Source: Leptospira sp. (GTDB lineage Bacteria; Spirochaetota; Leptospiria; Leptospirales; Leptospiraceae). From it: a stretch of DNA of 59,670 nucleotides. The stretch lies in assembly GCA_002786225.1 (NCBI GenBank), contig PEQN01000017.1, positions 1-59,670 on the forward strand, in the 5' to 3' direction. The notes beneath the pieces were generated by a model. The model did not search any database. It saw nothing but the letters and a program-made list of their open reading frames with translations, and had not been told where the DNA came from. This document shows, piece after piece, positions 1-9,725 of this stretch. The number at the start of each line of letters is the position of its first letter. The stretch's first letter is position 1. A program made the translations under genes and the position numbers.

Positions 1-72
1 AAAAAATTTGCAGAAGCAAAAAAAACACAACTTGAGGAAGATGACATAGAAATTAATAGAAACTTCAAATAA
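1..72 (+). CDS. 3' end of an unidentified gene (partial)
   Basis: An open frame enters from the left edge and stops with TAA at 70-72, giving 23 C-terminal residues that are charged and rich in Lys, Glu and Asp. The stop lies one base before the ATG of the next gene, so the two are probably co-transcribed and translationally coupled. Too little is present to name the product. Confidence 0.6.
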   Translation, partial: KKFAEAKKTQLEEDDIEINRNFK

Positions 73-73
73 G

Positions 74-1096
74 ATGAAAATCACCAAACAAAATAAAATT
101 CCACCTATGGATGAGATTGGAAATGGTTTATTTAAAATCGTTCTGCCCCAACCTTTTTATGCACCTAATAATATTTATATTCTAGTAAATGAGGGACTGA
201 CTTTAATTGATTCGGGGTATATAGAATCCGTGCCACTTCTACAAGCATCCCTTAAGACTAGAGGTTTTTCCCTCAGTGATATCAAGCATATTATTTATAC
301 TCACAACCATTTAGATCATATCTCCTCTGCTTTAGTACTCAAGTCTTATGCCAAGAAAGCAACCTATTATGGTTATAGAGCCATGCAAGATGGAGTTGGT
401 AATTATATAGAATCTATGAAACTATTTGAGCAAGCTACAGAGGATCTATTTAAAATTGCCTATGGAGATCCTATCGAACTGGAAAAGGTATTAAGGAAAT
501 CGAGACAGGGTTGGAATACATTTTTTTCAAAATTTTACGAAACCAAAAAAGGTAGTTCCTTTCTACAAATTGATGTAGCCATAGACCACAATGATAGCAT
601 AGAAATAGATGGACATAGCTTTCGTTTTATTTATACTCCAGGTCATAATTTATATCATATCACTCCAGTTTTGCAAAAATCTAAAATCTATTTCTCAGGT
701 GATTTGATTATTGCCAATCTTACAGCTATCTATTCTGAGCTGGATGGAAGTTTGAATGATTATCATTTTACTCTGGCAAAACTACTAGAGGAACCTATCC
801 GAAGAATGCTACCCGCCCATGGTATGGAAATTGATGATCCCAAGAGAACGATTACCCTTGTCAAGAAAACACTTTCTATCCTTGAAAAGGGAGTAATCCG
901 TAGATTAAAAGAAGGTTCTTCCGATCTTTTGTCTCTTATGGAAGCAGCCATAGGCAAAAAAGTTCATACAGGCGGTCATCTCACAACTGCACTAGGACTG
1001 ATCTACTCTATTATCAAGAAACTTGAGCTAGAAGGGAGGATTCACTACGAGAAAAAAGAATCGGGTTATGAAATTTTTCACATCAAGGAAATTTAA
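74..1096 (+). CDS. MBL-fold metallo-hydrolase
   Basis: Metallo-beta-lactamase-fold hydrolase of 340 residues. The metal-binding signature HNHLDH is at residues 77-82, followed by the other expected ligands: His191 in TPGH, Asp210 in SGD and His249 in PAHG. After about residue 265 there is an alpha-helical tail of winged-helix character, as in LACTB2-like and hydroxyacylglutathione-hydrolase-like relatives. It has no signal peptide and is expected in the cytoplasm. The substrate cannot be read from the sequence; thioesters and nucleic acids are both used within the superfamily. It starts one base after the preceding stop. The fold is certain, the specific role unknown. Confidence 0.85.
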   Translation: MKITKQNKIPPMDEIGNGLFKIVLPQPFYAPNNIYILVNEGLTLIDSGYIESVPLLQASLKTRGFSLSDIKHIIYTHNHLDHISSALVLKSYAKKATYYGYRAMQDGVGNYIESMKLFEQATEDLFKIAYGDPIELEKVLRKSRQGWNTFFSKFYETKKGSSFLQIDVAIDHNDSIEIDGHSFRFIYTPGHNLYHITPVLQKSKIYFSGDLIIANLTAIYSELDGSLNDYHFTLAKLLEEPIRRMLPAHGMEIDDPKRTITLVKKTLSILEKGVIRRLKEGSSDLLSLMEAAIGKKVHTGGHLTTALGLIYSIIKKLELEGRIHYEKKESGYEIFHIKEI

Positions 1097-1154
1097 GTTC
1101 CATTTTTTGTATCCGATAATTATAAGTACTAAACCAGACTTGGATAAAATCTCG

Positions 1155-1790
1155 ATGAAAAGAATGAAAAAAATATATCTCGCTCTACCACTCTTACTTC
1201 TTTTAGTAAGTCCATATTCTGCGCAGGATACAAAATCAGAACAGATATCTGAATCTGATATATTTGTTGATAAAGATAGTAATTATACTAAGTCTCTTCT
1301 TAAAATCATTGATGACCTAAAAGTTATTATTGCGGTAAGAATTGGAGACATAGAGCAAAAGCATTCACAGCTAGTCTTACTTAAACCGGAATATAAAAAT
1401 AAACATACAATAGTTACGGAAGACACACCTTATTTGGTAGATGAGGGATATGAGTCAAATTTATTGAAGTATATATCTTTTATTTATGATAATAATAAAA
1501 TCAAAGAAGTAAAACTCGAATCTCGTAAGAAAAGAATTTTCTATGAATTTGCTTTCGAGAACAAAACAATGATCATCAATCCTACTGATGTGATGAGCAC
1601 AGAAGTAATTTTGACTCGCTTTGATGAAGAACAGAAGACTATGATTCGAAATATTTCCTTGGATAACCAAATTCGTGCTTTGCGATTAGTAGAATCCTCT
1701 TTACGAAATGCATTTTATAGAATGGATGTCATGATCGTTCTTATTAAAGAAAGAAAAGATAGATCCAACGAATACCAAATCGATATTTAA
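1155..1790 (+). CDS. Secreted hypothetical protein
   Basis: Not recognised. The frame is open from 1068, but the ATG at 1155 gives a convincing signal peptide (MKRMKK, a Leu-rich hydrophobic core, then SPYSAQ with likely cleavage after Ala), so I chose that start; 1164 is an alternative. The mature part, about 190 residues, is charged and mixed alpha/beta, with a possible helical segment over its last 60 residues. It has no cysteine lipobox, so a periplasmic or exported soluble protein is likelier than a lipoprotein. Its 3' end overlaps the convergent ABC ATPase gene by 4 bp. Confidence 0.65.
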   Translation: MKRMKKIYLALPLLLLLVSPYSAQDTKSEQISESDIFVDKDSNYTKSLLKIIDDLKVIIAVRIGDIEQKHSQLVLLKPEYKNKHTIVTEDTPYLVDEGYESNLLKYISFIYDNNKIKEVKLESRKKRIFYEFAFENKTMIINPTDVMSTEVILTRFDEEQKTMIRNISLDNQIRALRLVESSLRNAFYRMDVMIVLIKERKDRSNEYQIDI

Positions 1791-2503
1791 TACCTTCTCT
1801 CTCCCCAAGGATCGAATAAGAGCTTAGTATAAGCTTGGGAATTCTCATTGGGGATATTCCCCTTCTTTCCTTCTTCAAGCATTCTCCCATTGTTCATTAC
1901 GTAAATCCTATCGCAGAGAGCTTCTACAACATCTAAGTCATGAGAGATAAAGAGGATTCCTAATTTTAACTGATTTCTTAATGTTAAAACTAAATCCATC
2001 ACCTTCTTTCTCACTATATGATCTAGCCCACTCACTGGCTCATCCATGATCAAATATTGCGGCTTGGCTAAGACTGCTCTTAGAATTGCCAGGCGTTGCA
2101 ATTGCCCACCCGAGCATTCACTGGGAAATCTTTGTAAGAGTTCCTCATCTAAGCTAAACAAAGGAAGTATATCCATAATCTCTTGGAGAGACTCTTTCCT
2201 CTTTCTTCTCTGAAGAATAGTTGGCTCTAACAAAGATCTAAGGATTTTTAAATGTGGATTAAAGCTTGAATAGGAATCTTGGAATACAGGTTGAACTGCT
2301 CCCCTTTCAATCATTATTTCTCCTTGGATTTGGTAATTTTCCATAGGATAGATGGAGTGGAAGATAGATTTGAAAATGGTAGATTTCCCAGAGCCAGATG
2401 CACCTACTAAACCTATGATTTCTGCCTTGCCTATTCTCAAATTAATGTCTTGAATAAGAATTTGGTCATGAATAGAAACACTAAGCTTGTTTATGGTTAT
2501 CAT
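1787..2503 (-). CDS. ABC transporter ATP-binding protein, peptide/nickel type
   Basis: ATPase subunit of an ABC importer, 238 residues. It shows Walker A (GASGSGKST), a Q-loop region (QPVFQDSYSSFNPHL), the signature CSGGQLQRLAIL, Walker B (YLIMDEPVSGLD) and the switch His (FISHD). The spacing and the SSFNPHL segment match the OppF/DppF/NikE group, but it is shorter than a typical DppF of about 320 residues and lacks the C-terminal Cys-rich oligopeptide extension. No permease or binding protein is adjacent, so the partners must be encoded elsewhere or upstream of this window. It would act on the cytoplasmic face of the inner membrane. Confidence 0.85.
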   Translation of the reverse strand: MITINKLSVSIHDQILIQDINLRIGKAEIIGLVGASGSGKSTIFKSIFHSIYPMENYQIQGEIMIERGAVQPVFQDSYSSFNPHLKILRSLLEPTILQRRKRKESLQEIMDILPLFSLDEELLQRFPSECSGGQLQRLAILRAVLAKPQYLIMDEPVSGLDHIVRKKVMDLVLTLRNQLKLGILFISHDLDVVEALCDRIYVMNNGRMLEEGKKGNIPNENSQAYTKLLFDPWGERRY

Positions 2504-2561
2504 TTTATTCTTGAGGGATAGAAACTTTCTTCCAGACTAGAGAAAGACAAAGGGGAATCAA

Positions 2562-3464
2562 GTGAAAGAAAAAGTAAAAATCACAGAAGTTGGGGCAAGA
2601 GATGGCTTGCAGAACGAAAAAGCTTTCATTCCAACGAATGTTAAAATTACATTTATTAAGAAACTTATAGAAGCATCACTTACTCATATTGAACTAACTT
2701 CATTTGTCAAACCAAGCTCTATTCCGCAGCTAGCAGATGCATCGGAAGTTTCCGCACATTTTGTTCGCAAGTCTATAAGCCAAGAATTCTCCTGTCTTAC
2801 TCCAAATCTTCATGGTTATAAATCAGCTATAGAACATGGATACAAAGAAGTTGCAGTATTTACGGCTGCATCTAATTCTTTTACAAAAAAAAATATCAAT
2901 AAAACAATAGAAGAATCTCTTCATGCCTTCGATGAGATCTTCCTGGAAGCATCAAAAAATAATGTAAAAGTCAGAGGCTACGTCTCAACTATCATTGCCT
3001 GTCCTTATGAAGGTTGGATAGATCCAGATAAGGTTCTTGGAGTTATAGATCGCTTACTAGATAAGGGAGTTTACGAGGTATCTCTTGGTGAGACCATAGG
3101 AAAAGCAATCCCTTCCCAAGTAGAAAAATTATTGAATCTCATACTCAAGAAACATCCGGCTAAACTTTTTGCTGGTCATTTTCATGACACATATGGTATG
3201 GGAATTGCGAATACTTCTAAGAGTCTCGAAATGGGATTAAGATCCTTTGATTCCTCTTCTGGTGGACTAGGCGGTTGTCCTTATGCGAAAGGAGCATCAG
3301 GAAATCTTGCTACGGAAGATTTGCTGTATTTATTGGATACCCATGGTTATGATACAGGCGTAGATTTAAATAAAATTGTTGAAGCATCCCAATACATAGA
3401 ATCTTTTTTAGGAAGAAAAATTATGAGTAAATCCTACCAAGCCTTGCTTGCGTCTAAGATTTAA
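2562..3464 (+). CDS. mvaB: Hydroxymethylglutaryl-CoA lyase
   Basis: Cleaves 3-hydroxy-3-methylglutaryl-CoA to acetoacetate and acetyl-CoA, the last step of leucine breakdown. The 300 residues match the family's usual bacterial length. Conserved parts are EVGARDGLQNE (Arg13, Asp14), the metal-site GHFHD (His206, His208) and the catalytic loop GGLGGCPYAKGASGN with Cys239. The start is GTG at 2562, preceded by an AAGGGGAA ribosome-binding site. It is transcribed divergently from the ABC ATPase with a 58 bp gap. No other leucine-degradation genes are adjacent. It could also act on a related 3-hydroxy-acyl-CoA, but the motif set is typical of HMG-CoA lyase. Confidence 0.92.
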   Translation: MKEKVKITEVGARDGLQNEKAFIPTNVKITFIKKLIEASLTHIELTSFVKPSSIPQLADASEVSAHFVRKSISQEFSCLTPNLHGYKSAIEHGYKEVAVFTAASNSFTKKNINKTIEESLHAFDEIFLEASKNNVKVRGYVSTIIACPYEGWIDPDKVLGVIDRLLDKGVYEVSLGETIGKAIPSQVEKLLNLILKKHPAKLFAGHFHDTYGMGIANTSKSLEMGLRSFDSSSGGLGGCPYAKGASGNLATEDLLYLLDTHGYDTGVDLNKIVEASQYIESFLGRKIMSKSYQALLASKI

Positions 3465-3511
3465 GCCGTAATTTTTTATTACTCATCTCGACTTATTTAA
3501 GATAAAATATC

Positions 3512-4360
3512 TTGCATTTAGAAAATAAACAAACAAAGAAAAAGCTTTTAAATAAGCTAAGAGAGAATTACTCCAAGCATGAATTCTTGAAATCAGATCC
3601 TATAGAAATTGTATACAAATACAAAGATCCATATGACCAAGAATGTATAGCATTGATCACTTCTCTCTTTTCCTATGGAAACGTAACATCTATTAGATCT
3701 TTTCTAAATAAGCTTTTCTTGAGGCTAGGAAACAAACCTTTCGAAACACTCAGCAATCAGAATCATTTTGATCAATTATTGGAGGGGATTGGTAGCTACC
3801 GATTTCAAAAAGAAAAAGATATTTCTGAATTTTTTTTTGGAATTTCTGAATTGATTCGAGATAAGAATTTAAGTGATACTAAATTCCCAATCTTTGAAAG
3901 CTATTTCTTAGAGAATGGTATCTTAGGCTTTCAAAGTAAACTGAGATCTAAGTTAAGATTTCATTCCTATGGACTAGACTTTCTGATTGGAAAGGCTTTA
4001 GCTAAATCTGCTCATAAAAGGTATTCTATGTTTCTTAGATGGATGGTTCTTCCAACCTTCCCAGATTTTCATTACTATAAATTACTTTCAGAAAATGATT
4101 TGGTCTTACCATTAGATACCCATATCATTCGCATGGCTCAAATCTTAAATCTATCAGATAGGAAATCACCAGATAAGAAACTGGCTATAGAAATCACTCA
4201 TTCCCTTACTGAGATTCTAGATGAACCCTCAGTACGCTTTGATTTTGCTTTAAGTAGAATAGGAATCATGGAAAAATGTAGGGGTAAATTTGACGAAAAG
4301 ATCTGTCCTCAATGCCATTTGAGGACAGTCTGTAGTTTTTATCTAAGCCAAGGAAGCTAG
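3512..4360 (+). CDS. TIGR02757-type HhH protein with Fe-S cysteine cluster
   Basis: A 282-residue protein resembling the TIGR02757/DUF2400 family: the N-terminal segment KYKDPYDQECIALITSLFSYG and a central PLDTHIIRMAQIL motif are reminiscent of helix-hairpin-helix DNA glycosylases. At the C-terminus four cysteines follow the pattern C-x8-C-x2-C-x5-C, close to the endonuclease III 4Fe-4S loop (C-x6-C-x2-C-x5-C), so an iron-sulfur cluster is likely. No biochemical role is established that I know of. The best start is TTG at 3512; the ribosome-binding site is weak. Its last 18 bp overlap the convergent tpx gene. Confidence 0.75.
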   Translation: MHLENKQTKKKLLNKLRENYSKHEFLKSDPIEIVYKYKDPYDQECIALITSLFSYGNVTSIRSFLNKLFLRLGNKPFETLSNQNHFDQLLEGIGSYRFQKEKDISEFFFGISELIRDKNLSDTKFPIFESYFLENGILGFQSKLRSKLRFHSYGLDFLIGKALAKSAHKRYSMFLRWMVLPTFPDFHYYKLLSENDLVLPLDTHIIRMAQILNLSDRKSPDKKLAIEITHSLTEILDEPSVRFDFALSRIGIMEKCRGKFDEKICPQCHLRTVCSFYLSQGS

Positions 4361-4843
4361 TGCTGCTTCATAATTTGGTTCATGGACGATATCATCAACA
4401 AGTTCTGTGTAAAGAACCTTGTCATTTTCATCAAGAACCACAACCGCTCTAGCAAGAAGTCCAGCCATAGGTCCATCTGCTAACTCAAGACCATAGTTCT
4501 TGCCAAAAGATTCATTTCTAAAATCAGAAAGTGTCTCTACATTTACTATTCCTTCTGCACCACAAAATCTTTTTTGCGCAAAAGGTAGGTCAGCAGAGAT
4601 ACAAAGTACAACTGCGTTTGGTAGGCTACTTGCTTTCTCATTAAACTTTCTAACGGATGTTGCACAAACTGGAGTATCTATGCTTGGAAAAACATTGAGT
4701 ATCTTTTTTTTTCCTTTGTAAGTATCTAAACTAACATCCGATAAATCATTTTTTGTTAATTTTAAGGAAGGAGCGTTAGAGCCAAGTTTAGGAAGGTCAG
4801 CTACTGTATGAATGGAATTGCCTTTGAATTTTAAATCTGCCAT
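4343..4843 (-). CDS. tpx: Thiol peroxidase (atypical 2-Cys peroxiredoxin)
   Basis: Reduces hydrogen peroxide and alkyl hydroperoxides using thioredoxin. The 166 residues match Tpx proteins (about 168). The peroxidatic Cys60 sits in VFPSIDTPVC with the family's Thr three residues before it, and the resolving Cys94 is in KRFCGAEG; the 34-residue spacing equals that of E. coli Tpx (Cys61/Cys95). An additional Cys81 is present. It is cytoplasmic, with no signal peptide. No convincing Shine-Dalgarno precedes the ATG. It stands alone, overlapping the preceding convergent gene by 18 bp. Confidence 0.93.
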   Translation of the reverse strand: MADLKFKGNSIHTVADLPKLGSNAPSLKLTKNDLSDVSLDTYKGKKKILNVFPSIDTPVCATSVRKFNEKASSLPNAVVLCISADLPFAQKRFCGAEGIVNVETLSDFRNESFGKNYGLELADGPMAGLLARAVVVLDENDKVLYTELVDDIVHEPNYEAALASLA

Positions 4844-4934
4844 AATGGATAGACTGATTCAAAACTTTTAATAGGAAAGAAAAAAGCGTCTTATTAAAAA
4901 TATTGGAAACGGATTTAAAATGAAAAGATTAGAT

Positions 4935-5009
4935 TGGTAGTGCCACGGGGAATTGAACCCCGATTGCAAGGATGAAAACCTTGTGTCCTAACCATTAGAC
5001 GATGGCACC
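4935..5009 (-). tRNA. tRNA-Glu (UUC)
   Basis: The reverse complement folds as a complete cloverleaf: a 7 bp acceptor with a terminal G-U pair, a D arm, anticodon loop TTTTCAT giving anticodon TTC, and T loop GTTCAATT. The discriminator is A and a 3' CCA is encoded (plus-strand TGG at 4935-4937). It lies just upstream of nothing on its own strand for 90 bp, and 21 bp downstream of tRNA-Lys, so the two are probably one transcript. Confidence 0.95.
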
Positions 5010-5030
5010 GTTTTTGATTTAGATAGTCAC

Positions 5031-5103
5031 TGAGTCGTTTGGGACTCGAACCCAAGACCCTCTCCTTAAAAGGGAGATGCTCTACCAACTGAGCTAACGA
5101 CTC
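5031..5103 (-). tRNA. tRNA-Lys (UUU)
   Basis: Cloverleaf with acceptor GAGTCGT/ACGACTC, D arm TTAGCTCAGTTGGTAGAG, anticodon loop CTTTTAA giving TTT, and T loop GTTCGAGT. The discriminator is A. The three bases after it are GTG, so CCA is not encoded and must be added after transcription, unlike the neighbouring tRNA-Glu. Confidence 0.95.
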
Positions 5104-5170
5104 CTGACTCTCTTGTAGATACAATATTTTTAGAAGGGGTACTGGGTCAAGGTGTTTTGGAAAAAAATTC

Positions 5171-6460
<1,290 letters not shown>

Positions 6461-7504
6461 TTAATTTAAAAATGCTTCTAAGGTATCAATTTGGATCGCA
6501 TAACCGCATGCAGCTTTCTGTTCTGATCCATAGATTTCATATAAATGATCATATTGACCACCATTTAATACAGCTTCTGATTCAGAATGTATAAATCCCT
6601 GGAACAGAAAACCAGTATAATAATTCAAATCACGCACTATAGAAAAATCAACGCATAAATCTGAGAATCTTTCTTTAGAATTCCATGAGTCAATAACTTC
6701 TTGAAAGTAAGATAAAAACATATCGGTGTTGAATGAGAAACTAAGCTTTTGGGATTGAAGATTCCTTTTCATTAAAGTGAAATCAACTTGCATGATAGTC
6801 TCTATCAAGATTTCAGAAATTTCTTTGGAAATTTTCTTCATATTACAAAAAGCTTTGATAACAGGAATATTCTTGCTATGTACCAGGGCAGTTAGTTGGC
6901 TTTTTTCATTTGAGTTCAAAGTGACATAAGATAAAATACTTCTAATCAAAGAATTATGACCAAGAACTATAGTAGGTCTATATTTTGGATTGGCGATTTT
7001 TAAAATTTCATCTGCCTCAGATAAGATTTCAGAAATATCTTGCACACTAGATCTTCCAATTCTCTCTGCTCCAACTTGCAGAACTTCACGCCTAGATGCA
7101 TTTCGCTTCTTATGGTCTTTGATTCTTTTGGCCGTATAATATACTTTTTGATTTTCAGAAAGATGGGTAAGTCCAGCCATCCCTTTCACAACCTGCAGAG
7201 TAAGATCGGTGCTTGGGCTTATCTCTTTACCTTGTAGATCACGAAAACGTAGTATGGACTGAGAGTCTTCTGTATTCAAGAGATTCGTAAAGGAGGCAGA
7301 ATAATCCATGGCAGGTAGTGTTACTTCACTATACCCTGATTCAATTAGATATTTATGAATGGGATCCAATAGATTTCTACGTTTCGCAGACTCAGTCGGT
7401 CCGAGAAAGTGGAATCCATCAGGAAGCCATTTAGTTTCACTGTTTTCAGAAAAATTCACGCGTATTTTAGTTCCTGTACAAGTTTCTTGAAAGTGCATTT
7501 CCAT
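6461..7504 (-). CDS. hisZ: ATP phosphoribosyltransferase regulatory subunit (HisS-like)
   Basis: Class II aminoacyl-tRNA-synthetase-like protein without a tRNA-binding domain, the regulatory partner of short HisG in histidine synthesis. It resembles HisS catalytic-core segments: EVTLPAMDYSASFTNLL (motif 1 area), RFRDLQGKEISPSTDLTL, then REVLQVGAERIG (motif 2) and YYTGFLFQGF with NGGQYDHLYEIYG near the end. A C-terminal anticodon-binding domain is absent, favouring HisZ over HisS. The frame is open to a TTG at 7543, but the ATG at 7504 (or 7498) fits the family better. It is followed closely by purA. HisG is not in this window. Confidence 0.82.
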   Translation of the reverse strand: MEMHFQETCTGTKIRVNFSENSETKWLPDGFHFLGPTESAKRRNLLDPIHKYLIESGYSEVTLPAMDYSASFTNLLNTEDSQSILRFRDLQGKEISPSTDLTLQVVKGMAGLTHLSENQKVYYTAKRIKDHKKRNASRREVLQVGAERIGRSSVQDISEILSEADEILKIANPKYRPTIVLGHNSLIRSILSYVTLNSNEKSQLTALVHSKNIPVIKAFCNMKKISKEISEILIETIMQVDFTLMKRNLQSQKLSFSFNTDMFLSYFQEVIDSWNSKERFSDLCVDFSIVRDLNYYTGFLFQGFIHSESEAVLNGGQYDHLYEIYGSEQKAACGYAIQIDTLEAFLN

Positions 7505-7575
7505 CCAAACTAAAAAAAAATTCGATAGACAAAACCTGCCCAAAAGAAGTCAATAAAGACTTCTAGGGAGTGAAA

Positions 7576-9594
7576 ATGACGGAAAAAGAAGCAACTGTTG
7601 GACGTTGGTCCAAAGAGTTTTTTGAAAACATTCATTTATTCGTAAAGTCGGGTATGTCTCAGACAGATGCTCGCAAAATTTTAGAAGAATTTCTAATCCT
7701 TTCGAATGCTACACCAAAACCTAAGGTGATGGATATCTTCACTGATCCCACTAAGTTAGAAGAAGTTGGAGTTCTCACTGAGATGAATCCTCAGCCAAGG
7801 GATTTCATGTTACGTTTCTTGGATCCTATTATGAAGAAATTCAAAGTGGAAGGAGTTGAAAACCTCAAACTTTTAGATCCGGTCCTTGGCAAAATTCCCG
7901 TTACCTTAATCTCCAACCATTTGAGCCATTTGGATGCCCCAGCCATTTTTGCCCTTCTCTACAACTCTGGAGAAGATGGTCGCAAGATTGCAGAAAGATT
8001 GATTTTTATTGCTGGTAGACTTGCCTTTGAGCCAGATTTTACAAGACTAGGATTGTACATGTTTGGAACTCTACTTGTTTGTTCCAAAAAAGATATGTCT
8101 GATACTCCAAGTCTTTCGGACATAATGACCAAGATAAACATGAGAGCCTTCCGACAATCTCAGAAATTACAAAACGACGGTAAGATCATCTCTATCTTTC
8201 CAGAAGGCACTAGATCTCGTGATGGAAGGTTGATGCCTTTTGTAGACACAGTCTATCATTATGTTGCAAATAAAATTGTTTTACCTATCTCTCTTGAAGG
8301 TACTGACAAAATTCTTCCTACCAGTGGATTTCTTTTCAACCAAGCCAATGGTAAATTGACAATTGGAAAGCCAGTTCTTGTGGGCGAGCTTTCTAATAAA
8401 TTAATGGAATTTTTTCCAGCTGATATGGAACAAGTTCAATTTCCAGGTAAGGGAGATAAGAAACAATTTCTCATAGATAACTTAGCTTTACTTGTAGGAT
8501 CCAATCTCAACAAGAACCAACATGGTACTTATCGAAACCTCTACAATGGTGATAATACTAAGCAAAACATCTTAATTCAAATTCCAAAAGCTCCTAAGGA
8601 AGAGATTGTTGTTCTAGGATCAAGCAATATGTCAGTCGCAATTGGAACCCTACTTTCCAATAAAGAAGTGAAAGTAACAGTTTATCACCCAAATGAGGAG
8701 GAATGCCGCAGATCGAATGAAGAGCAGAGAGATATAGTTCATTATCCAATTTATAAGCTTCCACCTAACTTTGAATTTAGTGCAGATCCTGATATTTGCA
8801 AGAAAGCAACTCTTTTTATACAAGGTGCAAATCCATGGCAAATGGATGAAGTATATCCTTCAATAAAAGAGAATATTCAAAAGAATCAAGCACCTATTAT
8901 AAATGTAATCAAGGGTTTTACTGGATCCCAACATGGTTTAATCTTAGAAGATTTACAATATATTTTTGGAATAGATCCTAAGCGACTTGGTGTTGTTTCA
9001 GGTGCCAATTACCCTGATCAAATTATGGAAAGAAAAATTTCTGGATTTGAAGTGGCAACCATAGATCCTTCCCTACAGCATAGAATTCAAGTTCTTTTCA
9101 ATACAGGATATATCTTCTCTAGACCTGCTATCAATCCTACAGATACCAAAGGTGTTCAGTTAGGTGGAGCTCTAAAAACAGTCTTTGCTCTTTCTATGGG
9201 TTTAGTTGAAGGATATTTCAAGAAGAATTTAGGGGGGAATGTTGATAATACACTCTTTCATTTATCCAATAGATTTTTTAATGAACTTGTTCATATGGGA
9301 ACTTCACTGGGAGGCCAGAAAGAAACCTTTAATGGTTTATCAGGTCTCACAGATTTTATGTTAGCCTGCTTTGGATCTGATACTAGAGACCGAAAGTATG
9401 GTTATGATATTGCTAACGGAAGTACACCAGAGAAAATCACAAATGGTTTCTATGGACTAAAAGTATTACCGAATCTCATTAAACTTGACCAAAACCAATA
9501 TCCCATCTTAAGTTCAGCTTACGCTACAGTAATCCAAAAGGTTGATTTTGATAAAATTGTTGCTGAACTCCAAGAAAAGCTAAAGAGATTTTAA
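7576..9594 (+). CDS. Fusion: PlsC-type acyltransferase plus GpsA-like dehydrogenase domain
   Basis: Two enzymes of phospholipid synthesis in one 672-residue chain. Residues about 80-300 are a PlsC/GPAT acyltransferase domain with NHLSHLD (His115, Asp120) and FPEGTRS (208-214). Residues about 343-672 resemble NAD(P)-dependent glycerol-3-phosphate dehydrogenase: VIKG with Lys446, GGALK with Lys534, and a GLSGLTD segment with a later RDRKYGYDIA match the GpsA catalytic region. The Rossmann loop, however, reads GSSNMS at 348-353 instead of GxGxxG. The ATG at 7576 has an AGGGAG site five bases upstream; GTG at 7570 is less likely. It would make and acylate glycerol 3-phosphate at the inner membrane if both halves are active. 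Confidence 0.87.
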   Translation: MTEKEATVGRWSKEFFENIHLFVKSGMSQTDARKILEEFLILSNATPKPKVMDIFTDPTKLEEVGVLTEMNPQPRDFMLRFLDPIMKKFKVEGVENLKLLDPVLGKIPVTLISNHLSHLDAPAIFALLYNSGEDGRKIAERLIFIAGRLAFEPDFTRLGLYMFGTLLVCSKKDMSDTPSLSDIMTKINMRAFRQSQKLQNDGKIISIFPEGTRSRDGRLMPFVDTVYHYVANKIVLPISLEGTDKILPTSGFLFNQANGKLTIGKPVLVGELSNKLMEFFPADMEQVQFPGKGDKKQFLIDNLALLVGSNLNKNQHGTYRNLYNGDNTKQNILIQIPKAPKEEIVVLGSSNMSVAIGTLLSNKEVKVTVYHPNEEECRRSNEEQRDIVHYPIYKLPPNFEFSADPDICKKATLFIQGANPWQMDEVYPSIKENIQKNQAPIINVIKGFTGSQHGLILEDLQYIFGIDPKRLGVVSGANYPDQIMERKISGFEVATIDPSLQHRIQVLFNTGYIFSRPAINPTDTKGVQLGGALKTVFALSMGLVEGYFKKNLGGNVDNTLFHLSNRFFNELVHMGTSLGGQKETFNGLSGLTDFMLACFGSDTRDRKYGYDIANGSTPEKITNGFYGLKVLPNLIKLDQNQYPILSSAYATVIQKVDFDKIVAELQEKLKRF

Positions 9595-9599
9595 TACTT

Positions 9600-9638
9600 C
9601 CTATCTGTTTATTTAATTTTAAACTATAAACAGATAGG
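9600..9638 (+). terminator. Hairpin after the PlsC-GpsA gene
   Basis: A 12 bp perfect inverted repeat (CTATCTGTTTAT at 9601-9612 and ATAAACAGATAG at 9626-9637), extended by a C-G pair, begins 6 bp after the stop codon. The following tract is AT-rich but lacks a clean T run, so it is a probable rather than certain intrinsic terminator. Confidence 0.6.
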
Positions 9639-9725
9639 GTTATAAATTTTTATCTATGAAATAATTTATTTATAAAAGTTGTTTACAAAAAACCATCCTG
9701 AAATTTATTTACCAATGAAACATAT

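Noticed and set aside
4915..5124. A 69-codon open frame on the minus strand across the tRNA genes
   Set aside because: It reads straight through tRNA-Glu and tRNA-Lys, whose cloverleaf structure explains the sequence.
7505..7543. TTG start for hisZ at 7543
   Set aside because: It adds 13 hydrophobic residues encoded partly by a poly-A/T run and matches nothing in the family; the ATG at 7504 is more plausible.
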